Assembly (NCBI GenBank): GCA_947581855.1
Contig: CANPVZ010000004.1
Coordinates: 121,267 to 185,266, forward strand
DNA: 64,000 nucleotides
Source: an uncultured Phocaeicola sp.
GTDB taxonomy: Bacteria > Bacteroidota > Bacteroidia > Bacteroidales > Bacteroidaceae
Direction of reading: 5' to 3'
This document shows, piece by piece, positions 48,701 to 57,181 of this stretch. Each line of letters starts with the position of its first letter. The stretch's first letter is position 1. The notes beneath the pieces are model-generated. The model worked only from the letters and a program-made list of their open reading frames with translations. It did not search any database and was not told the origin of the DNA. The translations under genes were made by a program, and so were the position numbers.

Positions 48701-48783
48701 GGAAAGTTATAAAAACATGGAGTTATAAAAGTAAAGAGTTACAGAAATAAATAGTTATAGAAATAAGAAGTTGTGAAGGTAAA
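48701..48783 (+). repeat. Degenerate 16-bp tandem repeat
   Basis: Four contiguous 16-mers (48720-48735, 48736-48751, 48752-48767, 48768-48783) share a rAGTTAtAgAAaTAA pattern, with a partial fifth upstream. It directly follows the HHH gene and is purine-rich. No coding sense. Confidence 0.65.
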
Positions 48784-48795
48784 GTCGTAAATTTT

Positions 48796-48893
48796 TCTTC
48801 AATTTAGTTGAAAAGCAGGATTCTTTGTTTGTTGATAATATACTTTAGCAACAGTGGTGTGTTTGAAATAAAAATGCATTATCTGATCTTTTT
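48796..48893 (+). repeat. Dispersed intergenic element, copy between 16-bp repeat and 77-bp arm
   Basis: It resembles 61107-61205 (shared TTTAGTTGAAAAG, GATTCTTT/GGTTCTTT, ACTTTrGCAACAG and AATGCATTnTCT blocks) and more weakly 1815-1912. At the other two loci the 23-bp GTGCAC array lies just upstream; here it is absent. Confidence 0.5.
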
Positions 48894-48901
48894 TTGAATA
48901 A

Positions 48902-48978
48902 ATTAGAGTTTATATAGAATAAGGAACAGGACTATTGAAAACCAATGTCCTAAAACCTTATTCGATATATTGTTTATT
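48902..48978 (-). repeat. 77-bp inverted-repeat arm, right of the HHH gene
   Basis: Reverse complement of 46381-46457 at 72 of 77 positions. It folds as nested stems (GAATAAGG, AGGAC, ATTG with their partners). The remaining 48979-49180 holds no gene. TACATTTG at 49181-49188 is a -7 box for the radical SAM gene. Confidence 0.85.
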
Positions 48979-49217
48979 GAAAATTGAAGAAAGAAAAGCG
49001 TAAAGGTTGCGATAAATATGTACTATACTAAATGAAAGATAGAAAAAGAAAGATTGGATAGCTATTAGAAAAAGCAATAAATTAAGTGAGTTTATATGAT
49101 ACGGCATGGTTACTTTCTATCTTTCCTCTATAAAAAATCGTTTTTATATCCGGCGGGTGTAAAATCTCGTGGATTTTATCTACATTTGTTGAATGATATA
49201 ACAAATAGGTAATTTAT

Positions 49218-49994
49218 ATGTCAACAATTATTTATCCGTCACCCATCTTTGGGCCGGTACATAGTCGCCGTTTAGGTGTTTCATTAGGTATAAATCTTTT
49301 GCCTGCCGACGGCAAGCACTGTTCGTTCGATTGTATTTATTGTGAATGTGGTTTTAATGCCGACCATCGGGCGAAAAAGCCTTTTCCTACTCGTGAAGAG
49401 GTGAGAGAGGCATTGGAGACACGTTTGAAAGATATGCAGCAAAACGGTCCGAAACCTGATGTACTGACTTTTGCAGGAAATGGTGAACCTACCGCTCACC
49501 CCCAGTTTCCTGAAATCATAGACGATACCTTGGCTTTGCGCGACAACTATTTTCCCGACGCAAAGGTAAGCGTACTAAGTAATTCTGCTTTTATTCATCG
49601 TCCGGCAGTGTTTGCCGCTTTAAATAAAGTAGATAACAATATTCTAAAACTGGATACGGTGGATATCGATTATATTCGTTTAGTCGATCGTCCGGCAGGA
49701 CATTATGATGTACAGAAGATTATTGAACTTTTGAAAGCGTTCAAGGGTAATCTGATTATACAGACTATGTTCTTAAAAGGTTTGTATAACGGACAAGATG
49801 TAGACAATACAGGCGACGAATATGTACTACCTTGGATTGAAGTGGTAAAGCAGATAGCTCCGCGGCAAGTAATGATTTACACGATAGACCGGGAAACGCC
49901 CGACCATGATTTGAAGAAAGCCACACCTGAGGAGCTCGACCGGATTGTTTCTTTATTGGAAGCGGCCGGATTGAAAGCTACGGCTTCTTATTGA
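49218..49994 (+). CDS. Radical SAM protein
   Basis: 258 residues. The [4Fe-4S] motif CxxxCxxC is present as CSFDCIYCECG (about residues 34-44), preceded by RRLGVSLGINLLP and followed by the GGE-like segment LTFAGNGEPTAHPQF. Together these place it in the radical SAM family resembling the short wyosine-like/Fe-S oxidoreductase group (COG0731-like). The reaction is unknown. It stands alone, with a -7 box 30 bp upstream of the ATG. Confidence 0.88.
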   Translation: MSTIIYPSPIFGPVHSRRLGVSLGINLLPADGKHCSFDCIYCECGFNADHRAKKPFPTREEVREALETRLKDMQQNGPKPDVLTFAGNGEPTAHPQFPEIIDDTLALRDNYFPDAKVSVLSNSAFIHRPAVFAALNKVDNNILKLDTVDIDYIRLVDRPAGHYDVQKIIELLKAFKGNLIIQTMFLKGLYNGQDVDNTGDEYVLPWIEVVKQIAPRQVMIYTIDRETPDHDLKKATPEELDRIVSLLEAAGLKATASY

Positions 49995-50168
49995 TAAACC
50001 AAATATTTGAGTTAACATTTAAAACAGATTATCTGGTGAAGATTGGTTTTGAAGCGGTGCTGACAGGTACAGAAATTCTTTTTATCCCGATATTTTATTG
50101 AACAAACCGGAGCTGAGTCTGGTTAGTAAGCAATATCTTTGACCAACTAAACTTAAAAGACAACCATT

Positions 50169-50720
50169 ATGATAAACTTACGTCCTATTCGAACCGATGA
50201 TGAACAATATGATTTTGTAGAAGAACTTTTTTTAACGGCTTTTCCGGAGGATGAGCGTCGCGATACGAATGCGCAACGTTATAATACGGATGAAAATCCA
50301 CTTTTTTATTGTTGCCTTGTAGAAGAAGAAAATGAACCGGTTGGTTTCTTTACTTTTTGGGATTTCGACACCTTTTGCTACGGTGAACATTTAGCCATTG
50401 ATCCGAAACGTCGCAATGGCGGTTACGGACAAAAAACAATTCGTGCATTATTGGCAAGGATAAACCGTCCGTTGGTATTGGAAGTGGAGCTGCCTGAAGA
50501 CGAAATGAGCCGTCGTCGAATAGGTTTTTACGAACGTCAAGGGTTCACACTTTGGAAAGATACTCCTTATGTGCAACCCTCTTATCGTCCCGGTGGAAAT
50601 TCATTGCCTATGTATTTGATGGCTACGGAAGGTCTGAATCCTGAAGAACATTTCGAGAAAGTGAAGCAGCGTATCTACAGGGAAGTTTATTTGGTAGAAG
50701 ATGGAAAAATGAATGAATAA
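50169..50720 (+). CDS. GNAT-family N-acetyltransferase
   Basis: 183 residues. The GNAT core is recognized by the strand EPVGFFTFWDF, motif A with the acetyl-CoA loop HLAIDPKRRNGGYGQKTIRA (R/Q-x-x-G-x-G/A pattern), VLEVELPED and the C-terminal RRRIGFYERQGFTLW. The acceptor substrate cannot be predicted. It is separated from the radical SAM gene by 174 bp and followed by a strong hairpin at 50836-50911. Confidence 0.9.
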   Translation: MINLRPIRTDDEQYDFVEELFLTAFPEDERRDTNAQRYNTDENPLFYCCLVEEENEPVGFFTFWDFDTFCYGEHLAIDPKRRNGGYGQKTIRALLARINRPLVLEVELPEDEMSRRRIGFYERQGFTLWKDTPYVQPSYRPGGNSLPMYLMATEGLNPEEHFEKVKQRIYREVYLVEDGKMNE

Positions 50721-50835
50721 TAAGAGTTATAATTCCACTTCATTTCGTAAAGCGTTAAAACCGATAGTATTGTCGAGGAGAAATCCTTTAATCTTTTAAA
50801 CATCTAATTATCAATGTTTTGATATTCTTTCGTGA

Positions 50836-50911
50836 CGTGCTGACGTAGACAGTTCTAGCTCCCGACGTAAACAGCGCAACGTTGTAAGCTAGAGCCGTCT
50901 ACGTCGGCACG
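50836..50911. repeat. GC-rich 25-bp stem hairpin with 26-nt loop
   Basis: 50836-50860 pairs with 50887-50911 at 22 of 25 Watson-Crick positions; two of the three exceptions are G-U compatible. The motif GACGTAGAC/GTCTACGTC and GACGTAAAC in the loop stand out in base composition from the AT-rich surroundings. It lies between the GNAT gene and the gene at 51170, the rest of that 449-bp gap being featureless. It is not followed by a T-tract and so is not a typical terminator. Confidence 0.75.
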
Positions 50912-51169
50912 TGAGGTAATCTACGTGGTTAGCTTGTAAAGCTATTCTTATCTTGTTATACAATTTATTCTGTGACACTCTTTTTATCATCTCTTTTTCT
51001 ATTTGCCTTTTTATTATTCGAGATGCAATAGGTATATGCATTTTCCGATGTTCTTCTATTTCTTTTTATAATATAGATGTTTACAGAATCCCTCGAATTT
51101 GTTAATAGAAGTCATTAAAACCCGTTTTTTTCAGTAATATATGTATATTTGCCTCATAAATTGTGAAGG

Positions 51170-51568
51170 ATGAAGTACATAGGTATTATATTATTGTTTT
51201 TTACTTTCCTTTTGTTTGCCAAAGGTGAAGACTGTGGAACAAAGGTGAAAGAGGCGCAAAATACAAGTGTACTGTCTTTCGGACAAGAAACCGATCATTA
51301 TACAGCGGAAAAAGGACTGCCTGTATTATACGGAATGGAACAAGATGCCGGCCGGTTTTTTTCTTCTTTCCGTTCCCATTGGATGCATGCTCAGCAAAGT
51401 ATCATAGAACGTACTGTTTTAGGATTGAAGCGTATCATTTTGTTGGTTTCTTCTCGAGAAACTGTGCTGAAGCAGCAACAATATGTATTGTTTAATCATC
51501 GATTTTTTTATTCTCAAAAGCCTTGTAGCTTGTATTATGTGTATGCTATAAGGCACATTATTATTTAG
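51170..51568 (+). CDS. Small exported protein of unknown function
   Basis: 132 residues with a clear signal peptide (YIGIILLFFTFLLFAKG, residues 3-19) and a mature part of about 110 residues containing Tyr/Gln/Phe-rich stretches (SIIERTVLGLKRIILLVSS, QQQYVLFNHRFFYSQKP). I do not recognize a family. A -7 box TATATTTG lies at about 51147-51154, just upstream of the ATG, which supports expression. The gene ends well before the next gene at 51763. Confidence 0.6.
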   Translation: MKYIGIILLFFTFLLFAKGEDCGTKVKEAQNTSVLSFGQETDHYTAEKGLPVLYGMEQDAGRFFSSFRSHWMHAQQSIIERTVLGLKRIILLVSSRETVLKQQQYVLFNHRFFYSQKPCSLYYVYAIRHIII

Positions 51569-51762
51569 AAGTTTAATAGTAGTGTTGTAGGAAAACCCCG
51601 GTTTGTGGAGTTTACGAAGAAGAAAGTTCTTTTTGTCCACATACTGGAGGTAAGTATATAACAGACTTTTATTTCTTTTGTCCATAGCGAAACAAGAATT
51701 CTTTTTCATTATGGGTGAAAAACAGCTTATAAATCTTACATTAAATTATTAAACTTCTTATT

Positions 51763-52314
51763 ATGAATACAGAACATAAACAAGAGGAAGCTACCTTATT
51801 TGCTTCTTCACATCCGGATATCGCAAAGAAAATAAGTTATAAATCTGCCGTTTTGGCTTCCCTTTATTTGGAAGTCGGTGTAGTAATGTTGATTATATCC
51901 TATCTTTTGAACGAGGGATACAATACACTGAGTATGTTGAGCTTGGTAGCGGGAATTATACTTATCATACTAGGTTTGTATAAGATTTTTTTCCGTTCGA
52001 AGAGGGAAGTGTATTTACCTACAGGCAGTATGGTGGAGAAAAAGATTCTTTTCTTCGATTCAAAGCAATCTGCTTTATTGCGGGATTATATTAATAATGG
52101 AGAATTTCCATCGGTAGCGACAATTCAAAGTGTACCGAATGGCTGTGTGAAAATGGAAATACTGAAGACTTCGGACGGTAGCTTTGCCGGAGCTCAGTTG
52201 TTTGAATTTGAACCATATGTGTATTCTCCTGTTACCTCTATACATTATTATAAGGACGAAAAAGCTGACTCGTTGAGTAAGTTTGTTAAATCAATCAAGT
52301 CAAAAAGCGCATGA
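51763..52314 (+). CDS. Membrane protein of unknown function, coupled to the antiporter gene
   Basis: 183 residues with two adjacent membrane helices (residues about 31-75, YLEVGVVMLIISYLL and LSLVAGIILIILGLYKIFF) followed by a cytoplasmic domain of about 105 residues with VYLPTGSMVEKKILFFDSKQ. No family name is recognized with confidence. Its stop overlaps the start of the antiporter gene by 4 bp (ATGA), so the two proteins are made together and may interact. Confidence 0.8.
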   Translation: MNTEHKQEEATLFASSHPDIAKKISYKSAVLASLYLEVGVVMLIISYLLNEGYNTLSMLSLVAGIILIILGLYKIFFRSKREVYLPTGSMVEKKILFFDSKQSALLRDYINNGEFPSVATIQSVPNGCVKMEILKTSDGSFAGAQLFEFEPYVYSPVTSIHYYKDEKADSLSKFVKSIKSKSA

Positions 52315-53777
52315 GTTTTTCAGCGGAAATAGTGTTATTAGTCGGAGCCGTTTTACTGTTCGTCAGTATTGTCGTCAGTAAAACGGGCTACCGTTTCGGT
52401 GTGCCTACCTTGCTTCTTTTCCTGTTGGTGGGCATGGTGTTCGGTAGCGACGGACTTGGTTTGCAGTTCCATAGTGCGGCAGAAGCCCAGATTATAGGCA
52501 TGATATCATTGAGCATCATTCTTTTTTCAGGAGGAATGGATACGAAATATAAGGAGATCAAGCCTGTACTTTCACAAGGTGTATTGCTTTCGACATTGGG
52601 TGTACTGCTTACCACACTATTTACCGGAATGTTTATTTTTTGGGTATCTCATCTATCTTTTACTAATATTCATTTTACGCTGATTCTTTCTTTGTTGCTG
52701 GCAGCCACTATGTCTTCCACCGATTCGGCATCGGTATTCAATATACTCCGGTTGCAGAGGATGAACCTGAAATATCATCTTCGCCCTACCTTGGAACTGG
52801 AGAGCGGGAGCAACGATCCGATGGCTTATATGCTGACAATTGTACTGATACAGTTTATCCAGTCTGGCGGGATGTCGGTATGGGCTATTTTAAGTTCGTT
52901 TTTTGTTCAGTTCGTAGTGGGTGCGGTTTCTGGATATGTTTTAGGGAAGCTGGCTGTTTGGATGATTAATAAAATCAATCTGAACAATGCCTCGCTTTAC
53001 CCTTTGTTATTGCTTAGTTTTGTATTTCTTATTTATACGGTAACGCACCAGCTTTATGGTAACGGTTATCTGGCTGTATACATTGCCGGTATTATCGTGG
53101 GGAATGCTAGAATTGTGAACCGCAAAGGAATTTCTGCGTTTCTGGATGGTATGACGTGGCTGTTTCAAATTATTATGTTCCTTGCGTTGGGCTTGTTGGT
53201 CAATCCTCACGAGATGCTGGGTGTGGCTTTGGTAGCTTCGCTTATCGGTTTATTTATGATTGTGCTGGCACGTCCGCTCAGTGTATTGATTTGTTTGTTG
53301 CCTTATAAATCTAAGCGTATCAATTTCCGTTCCCGTATGTTTATTTCGTGGGTAGGACTCCGTGGTGCGGTGCCTATCATCTTAGCTACTTATCCTGTGG
53401 TGGCAGGTATCGAGGGGGCTAACCAGATATTCAACATTGTGTTTTTCATCACCATCTTGTCGCTAATTATACAAGGAACATCTGTCTCGTGGGTAGCTAA
53501 GTTGCTTCATCTGGACGAACCGTTTCCCGAAACGGGTAATAGTTTCGGTATTGAGTTACCTGAGGAGACGAACAGTTCCTTACGTGATTTGGTGCTGACG
53601 AAAGAGATGCTGGCAAACGGTGACCGCCTGATGGATATGCATCTTCCGAAGGGGGTGCTGGTGATGATGATTCGGCGGGGTGAAGAATATATTGTTCCGG
53701 ATGGAAGCGTACGTTTGCAAGTTGGTGATGTGTTGCTGATGATACGCAGTAAAGCGAAAAAAAAAGTAATATACTAA
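52311..53777 (+). CDS. Potassium(sodium)/proton antiporter, CPA1 NhaP2/CvrA type
   Basis: 488 residues. About 12-13 membrane helices carry CPA1 motifs: FGVPTLLLFLLVGMVFGSDG, SIILFSGGMDTKY, the ion-binding region AATMSSTDSASVFNILR and LELESGSNDPMAYML, and RMFISWVGLRGAVPIILATY. A short C-terminal TrkA_C/RCK-C-type domain follows (about 430-488, MLANGDRLMDMHLP and RLQVGDVLLMI). It exchanges K+ or Na+ for protons at the inner membrane. It starts within the upstream gene (4-bp overlap). Confidence 0.92.
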   Translation: MSFSAEIVLLVGAVLLFVSIVVSKTGYRFGVPTLLLFLLVGMVFGSDGLGLQFHSAAEAQIIGMISLSIILFSGGMDTKYKEIKPVLSQGVLLSTLGVLLTTLFTGMFIFWVSHLSFTNIHFTLILSLLLAATMSSTDSASVFNILRLQRMNLKYHLRPTLELESGSNDPMAYMLTIVLIQFIQSGGMSVWAILSSFFVQFVVGAVSGYVLGKLAVWMINKINLNNASLYPLLLLSFVFLIYTVTHQLYGNGYLAVYIAGIIVGNARIVNRKGISAFLDGMTWLFQIIMFLALGLLVNPHEMLGVALVASLIGLFMIVLARPLSVLICLLPYKSKRINFRSRMFISWVGLRGAVPIILATYPVVAGIEGANQIFNIVFFITILSLIIQGTSVSWVAKLLHLDEPFPETGNSFGIELPEETNSSLRDLVLTKEMLANGDRLMDMHLPKGVLVMMIRRGEEYIVPDGSVRLQVGDVLLMIRSKAKKKVIY

Positions 53778-53921
53778 ACAAGTATTAACTTATTTAATAC
53801 ACTATATTGTAGTAAAGTTCATTTTTTCAAAATTACACTTGTTGTATATAACAAATATTAATATTAACTATTCAGCTAAATAAAGTACCTTTGCAAAAAA
53901 TTGATTAATAGAGAATTTAGT

Positions 53922-54248
53922 ATGAGACTTTTATCTTACATATTAGCTCTGTGGGTAATGTTGTTGGCCACATCTCCTTGCTTTTTGGAAGATAAATGTT
54001 TGTTTAAATGTGTAAATGATATGCAAGAAGATGCATTTCCTAATGATGATGGAACTTCTTGTACTAATTGTTGTTCTCCTTTTTTGCATTGTAATACTTG
54101 CACAGGGTTTCTTGTACCGAAATTATATCATTCATCATTCGTTATAATGATTCAATTGAATGATAATCAATTTTTGTTTTATACAGAGAAACTGATATCT
54201 CTGTTTTTGTCAGATATTTGGCAACCACCTAAGTTTATGGATATTTAG
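53922..54248 (+). CDS. DUF6660-like cysteine-rich exported protein
   Basis: 108 residues from the ATG at 53922; a TTG at 53901 would extend it by 7 residues but lies too near the -7 box TACCTTTG (53885-53892). A signal peptide (LLSYILALWVMLLATSPC) is followed by nine or so cysteines (CLFKCVND, CTNCCSPFLHCNTC) and the ending IWQPPKF, the hallmark of DUF6660-like proteins that precede TonB receptors in Bacteroidetes. A metal-binding role is suggested by the Cys content, not shown. It heads the AT-rich cluster with the receptor at 54394. Confidence 0.75.
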   Translation: MRLLSYILALWVMLLATSPCFLEDKCLFKCVNDMQEDAFPNDDGTSCTNCCSPFLHCNTCTGFLVPKLYHSSFVIMIQLNDNQFLFYTEKLISLFLSDIWQPPKFMDI

Positions 54249-54393
54249 TTATTCATTCGAAATATCACATATGGAGTGATATAATCTTAAATATTAAGTT
54301 TCTAACGGTGGAGATTATACTTCACTGTAGTTTTGGTATATATTTATTTGATATGAATAAGTATATAGCATTAAATTATCAATAATAAAAAAT

Positions 54394-56571
54394 ATGAATA
54401 TGAAAATATTAATGCTGGCAATGTTTACATTAGTAGTGGAAAACGTAGTGGCGCAAAATATATTTAAAGCAATCATTAAAGATGAAAAAAGTAAAGAGGT
54501 ATTGATTGGTGTGAATGCAGTTCTAGCACAAACGACTAAAGGGGCAAGTTCTGATGAGAATGGTGTAATTATTATATCAAATATCCCTAATGGAGTACAA
54601 AATATCACCTTCAGCTATTTGAATTATAAATCTAAAACAAAATCATTTTCGTTTCCTTTGTCTTTTACTGTGCCGATAGAAATTTTTTTGGAACAAGATG
54701 AAGAAATGCTAGAAGAAGTGATCATTTCATCAACCAGAGGTACACGAACGATTCAGAATATACCAACTAGAGTGGAATTTATTTCAAGTGAAGAACTTGG
54801 AGAAAAGGGAATTATGAAACCTGGAGATATTCGTATGTTATTAAACGAAAGTACAGGTATTATCACTCAACAAACATCTGCAACATCAGGAAATTCAGCT
54901 ATTCGTATACAGGGTCTGGATGGTAGATATACTCAGATATTAAAAGATGGGTTTCCTATTTTTTCGGGTGCAGCGAGTGGACTGGGACTATTGCAAACTC
55001 CACCTCTTGATTTAAAACAGGTGGAAATTATTAAAGGTTCTACATCTACTTTATATGGTGGTGGTGCAATAGCAGGTTTAATTAATCTTATTTCAAAAAC
55101 TCCTGAAGAAAAGAGGGAGTTGAGCCTACATCTTAATGGAACCTCCGGAAAAGGTATGGATGTAAGTGGGTTTTATGGACAACGCTTTAATAAGGTTGGT
55201 ACTACAATTTTTGCTTCTTATAATAGGAACCGGGCTTATGATCCATCAGATATAGGTTTTACTGCAATACCTCAATTTGATAGATATGTCTTTAATCCTA
55301 AACTATTTCTATATTTCACAAAAAATACAGAGATGAGTGTAGGGCTTAACGCAATGTTGGAGAATCGTTTAGGGGGAGATATCAAGTACATAAAAGGAAA
55401 AAAAGATAAAACACACTCTTATTTCGAAAAGAATAAAACACAAAGACATTTAATTCAACTAACTTTTGAACACAGATTTAATGAAAAAGACAGGTTCAAT
55501 TTTAAGAATAGCTTAACTTTCTTTAAAAGGAATATAGGTGTACCATATTATTCTTTTGAAGGTACTCAATTATCTACATTCAGCGAATTATCATATATAC
55601 ATACAAATCAAAGAACAGAATGGGTAGCTGGATTTAATGTGTGGACGGACAAGTTTAATGAAAAAAAACTAGCTGATTTTCAGTTAAGAAACTATAAACA
55701 GGCAATAATAGGAGCTTTTGTACAAAACAATTGGGAAGCGACAAAATGGTTTAATCTGGAAACTGGATTAAGAACGGATTATATTCCCAATTATGGAACA
55801 GCTATTCTTCCCCGTATTTCCGTCTATTTTAAAGTTACTGATAAATTTTCTTCTCGATTTGGAGGAGGGTTTGGCTATAAAGCCCCTACTATCTTTACTG
55901 AGGATAGTGAAAAACTTCAATACCAGAATGTATTACCGATTGACAGAGATAAAAATAAGCTTGAAAGAAGTTATGGATTGAATGTGGATTTCAATTATGT
56001 GACCTCGTTTTGTGAAGATAATATAACGTTTAGTGTTAATCAACTATTCTTTTATACTTATCTTAATAATACTCTATTGCTGCAATCAGAAGAAGGCGGA
56101 TTATATAGACTTAACAATATAATTGGCTATACAGATACTAAAGGTGGAGAAACAAATGTAAAAATTGGATATAAAGATTTTCGTTTATATTTAGGCTATA
56201 CATTTACTAACACAGAAACCAAAGAAGAAAGAGTAAAACAGGAAAATATATTGACGCCAAAGCATCGGCTAAACAGTATTTTAATGTATGAAGTAGAGGA
56301 TGAGTGGAAAATCGGTTTAGAAGCATATTATTTTAGTTCACAAAAATTAAGTGATGGACTTAAAGGAAAACAGTATGTAATATGTGGGTTTATGATTGAA
56401 AAAATATGGGAGAAATTCTCTTTGTATGCTAATTTTGAAAACTTTACAGATAGAAGACAGACTCGGTTTGATACTATATATACAGGCAGTATATCTAATC
56501 CTATGTTTCGGGATATCTATGCTCCTCTTGATGGGTTTGTTATAAATGCAGGTGTAAAATGGAAATTTTAA
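54394..56571 (+). CDS. TonB-dependent outer-membrane receptor, siderophore/metal type
   Basis: 725 residues: signal peptide (ILMLAMFTLVVENVVAQ), CarboxypepD-regulatory-like domain (about 20-100), TonB-box region (EEVIISSTRGTRTIQN), plug (about 115-235, with IRIQGLDGRYTQILKDGFPI and IIKGSTSTLYGGGAIAGLIN), and barrel ending in FVINAGVKWKF. The size and plug style fit small-ligand (metal chelate, heme or vitamin) uptake rather than SusC glycan import, and no SusD is adjacent. The flanking genes are Cys-rich, suggesting a metal. Composition is notably more AT-rich than most of the window. Confidence 0.9.
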   Translation: MNMKILMLAMFTLVVENVVAQNIFKAIIKDEKSKEVLIGVNAVLAQTTKGASSDENGVIIISNIPNGVQNITFSYLNYKSKTKSFSFPLSFTVPIEIFLEQDEEMLEEVIISSTRGTRTIQNIPTRVEFISSEELGEKGIMKPGDIRMLLNESTGIITQQTSATSGNSAIRIQGLDGRYTQILKDGFPIFSGAASGLGLLQTPPLDLKQVEIIKGSTSTLYGGGAIAGLINLISKTPEEKRELSLHLNGTSGKGMDVSGFYGQRFNKVGTTIFASYNRNRAYDPSDIGFTAIPQFDRYVFNPKLFLYFTKNTEMSVGLNAMLENRLGGDIKYIKGKKDKTHSYFEKNKTQRHLIQLTFEHRFNEKDRFNFKNSLTFFKRNIGVPYYSFEGTQLSTFSELSYIHTNQRTEWVAGFNVWTDKFNEKKLADFQLRNYKQAIIGAFVQNNWEATKWFNLETGLRTDYIPNYGTAILPRISVYFKVTDKFSSRFGGGFGYKAPTIFTEDSEKLQYQNVLPIDRDKNKLERSYGLNVDFNYVTSFCEDNITFSVNQLFFYTYLNNTLLLQSEEGGLYRLNNIIGYTDTKGGETNVKIGYKDFRLYLGYTFTNTETKEERVKQENILTPKHRLNSILMYEVEDEWKIGLEAYYFSSQKLSDGLKGKQYVICGFMIEKIWEKFSLYANFENFTDRRQTRFDTIYTGSISNPMFRDIYAPLDGFVINAGVKWKF

Positions 56572-56594
56572 GTATAAAATAAATTTAAGTAATT

Positions 56595-56801
56595 ATGAAA
56601 AATATAGTAGTTTTAATCATTTTCGGAGTATTGGTGTTAATAAGTAGTTGTTCTTCTCGCCATATATGCAATCCTTATTCCAAAGTCAATTCTTGTCAAG
56701 GAAAGTACGTTAATAAATGCAATAAGATAAAATGTCGGATGTTGAAGTATGAAAAGACAACGTATGGCAAATCTTGCTGTGGTGGCAGCAAAGGAATGTA
56801 A
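56595..56801 (+). CDS. Small cysteine-rich lipoprotein
   Basis: 68 residues. A short hydrophobic signal with lipobox LISSC (Cys near residue 19) is followed by a Lys-rich mature peptide with seven further cysteines (ICNPYSKVNSC, CNKIKCRML, CCGGSKG). It starts 23 bp after the TonB receptor and is therefore probably in the same operon. No family recognized. Metal binding at the inner or outer membrane is a plausible guess. Confidence 0.7.
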   Translation: MKNIVVLIIFGVLVLISSCSSRHICNPYSKVNSCQGKYVNKCNKIKCRMLKYEKTTYGKSCCGGSKGM

Positions 56802-57077
56802 AGTTTCAAGAGTAAAGACTTGCATATAATATAATTGCGTTGAATAAAGAAAACTTTTTTCTTTGGAAAATAAAAAGGGTGAAAACGATATTCTGCAACA
56901 ATGGAATCAATTATGGAATGTTGATGAATAATACAAAGTATTCTTTAGATTTGTATTGTGAGCATAAATGGGAAAGCTTTTACTTTGGTAATTAATGAGA
57001 ATAAACTAAAGAAGAAAGTGATCTATATAATACTTTGGATATTTTCTAAATATTACTAAGTTAAATGAAGAAGAAGA

Positions 57078-57130
57078 AATTCCCTTATTTTGTCTTTTCT
57101 TATCGGTTAAGAAAGCAAAATAAGGGAATT
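57078..57130. terminator. Perfect 15-bp stem hairpin between convergent transcription units
   Basis: AATTCCCTTATTTTG (57078-57092) pairs perfectly with 57116-57130, with inner TTCTTA/TAAGAA pairing. It separates the TonB cluster (plus) from the tricorn-like gene (minus), so it probably stops both. The rest of the 56802-57181 gap shows no gene. Confidence 0.7.
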
Positions 57131-57181
57131 CCTGTATATTATAGTGCGATCGTTATCTCTTGTAAGATAATAATTCTGTTT

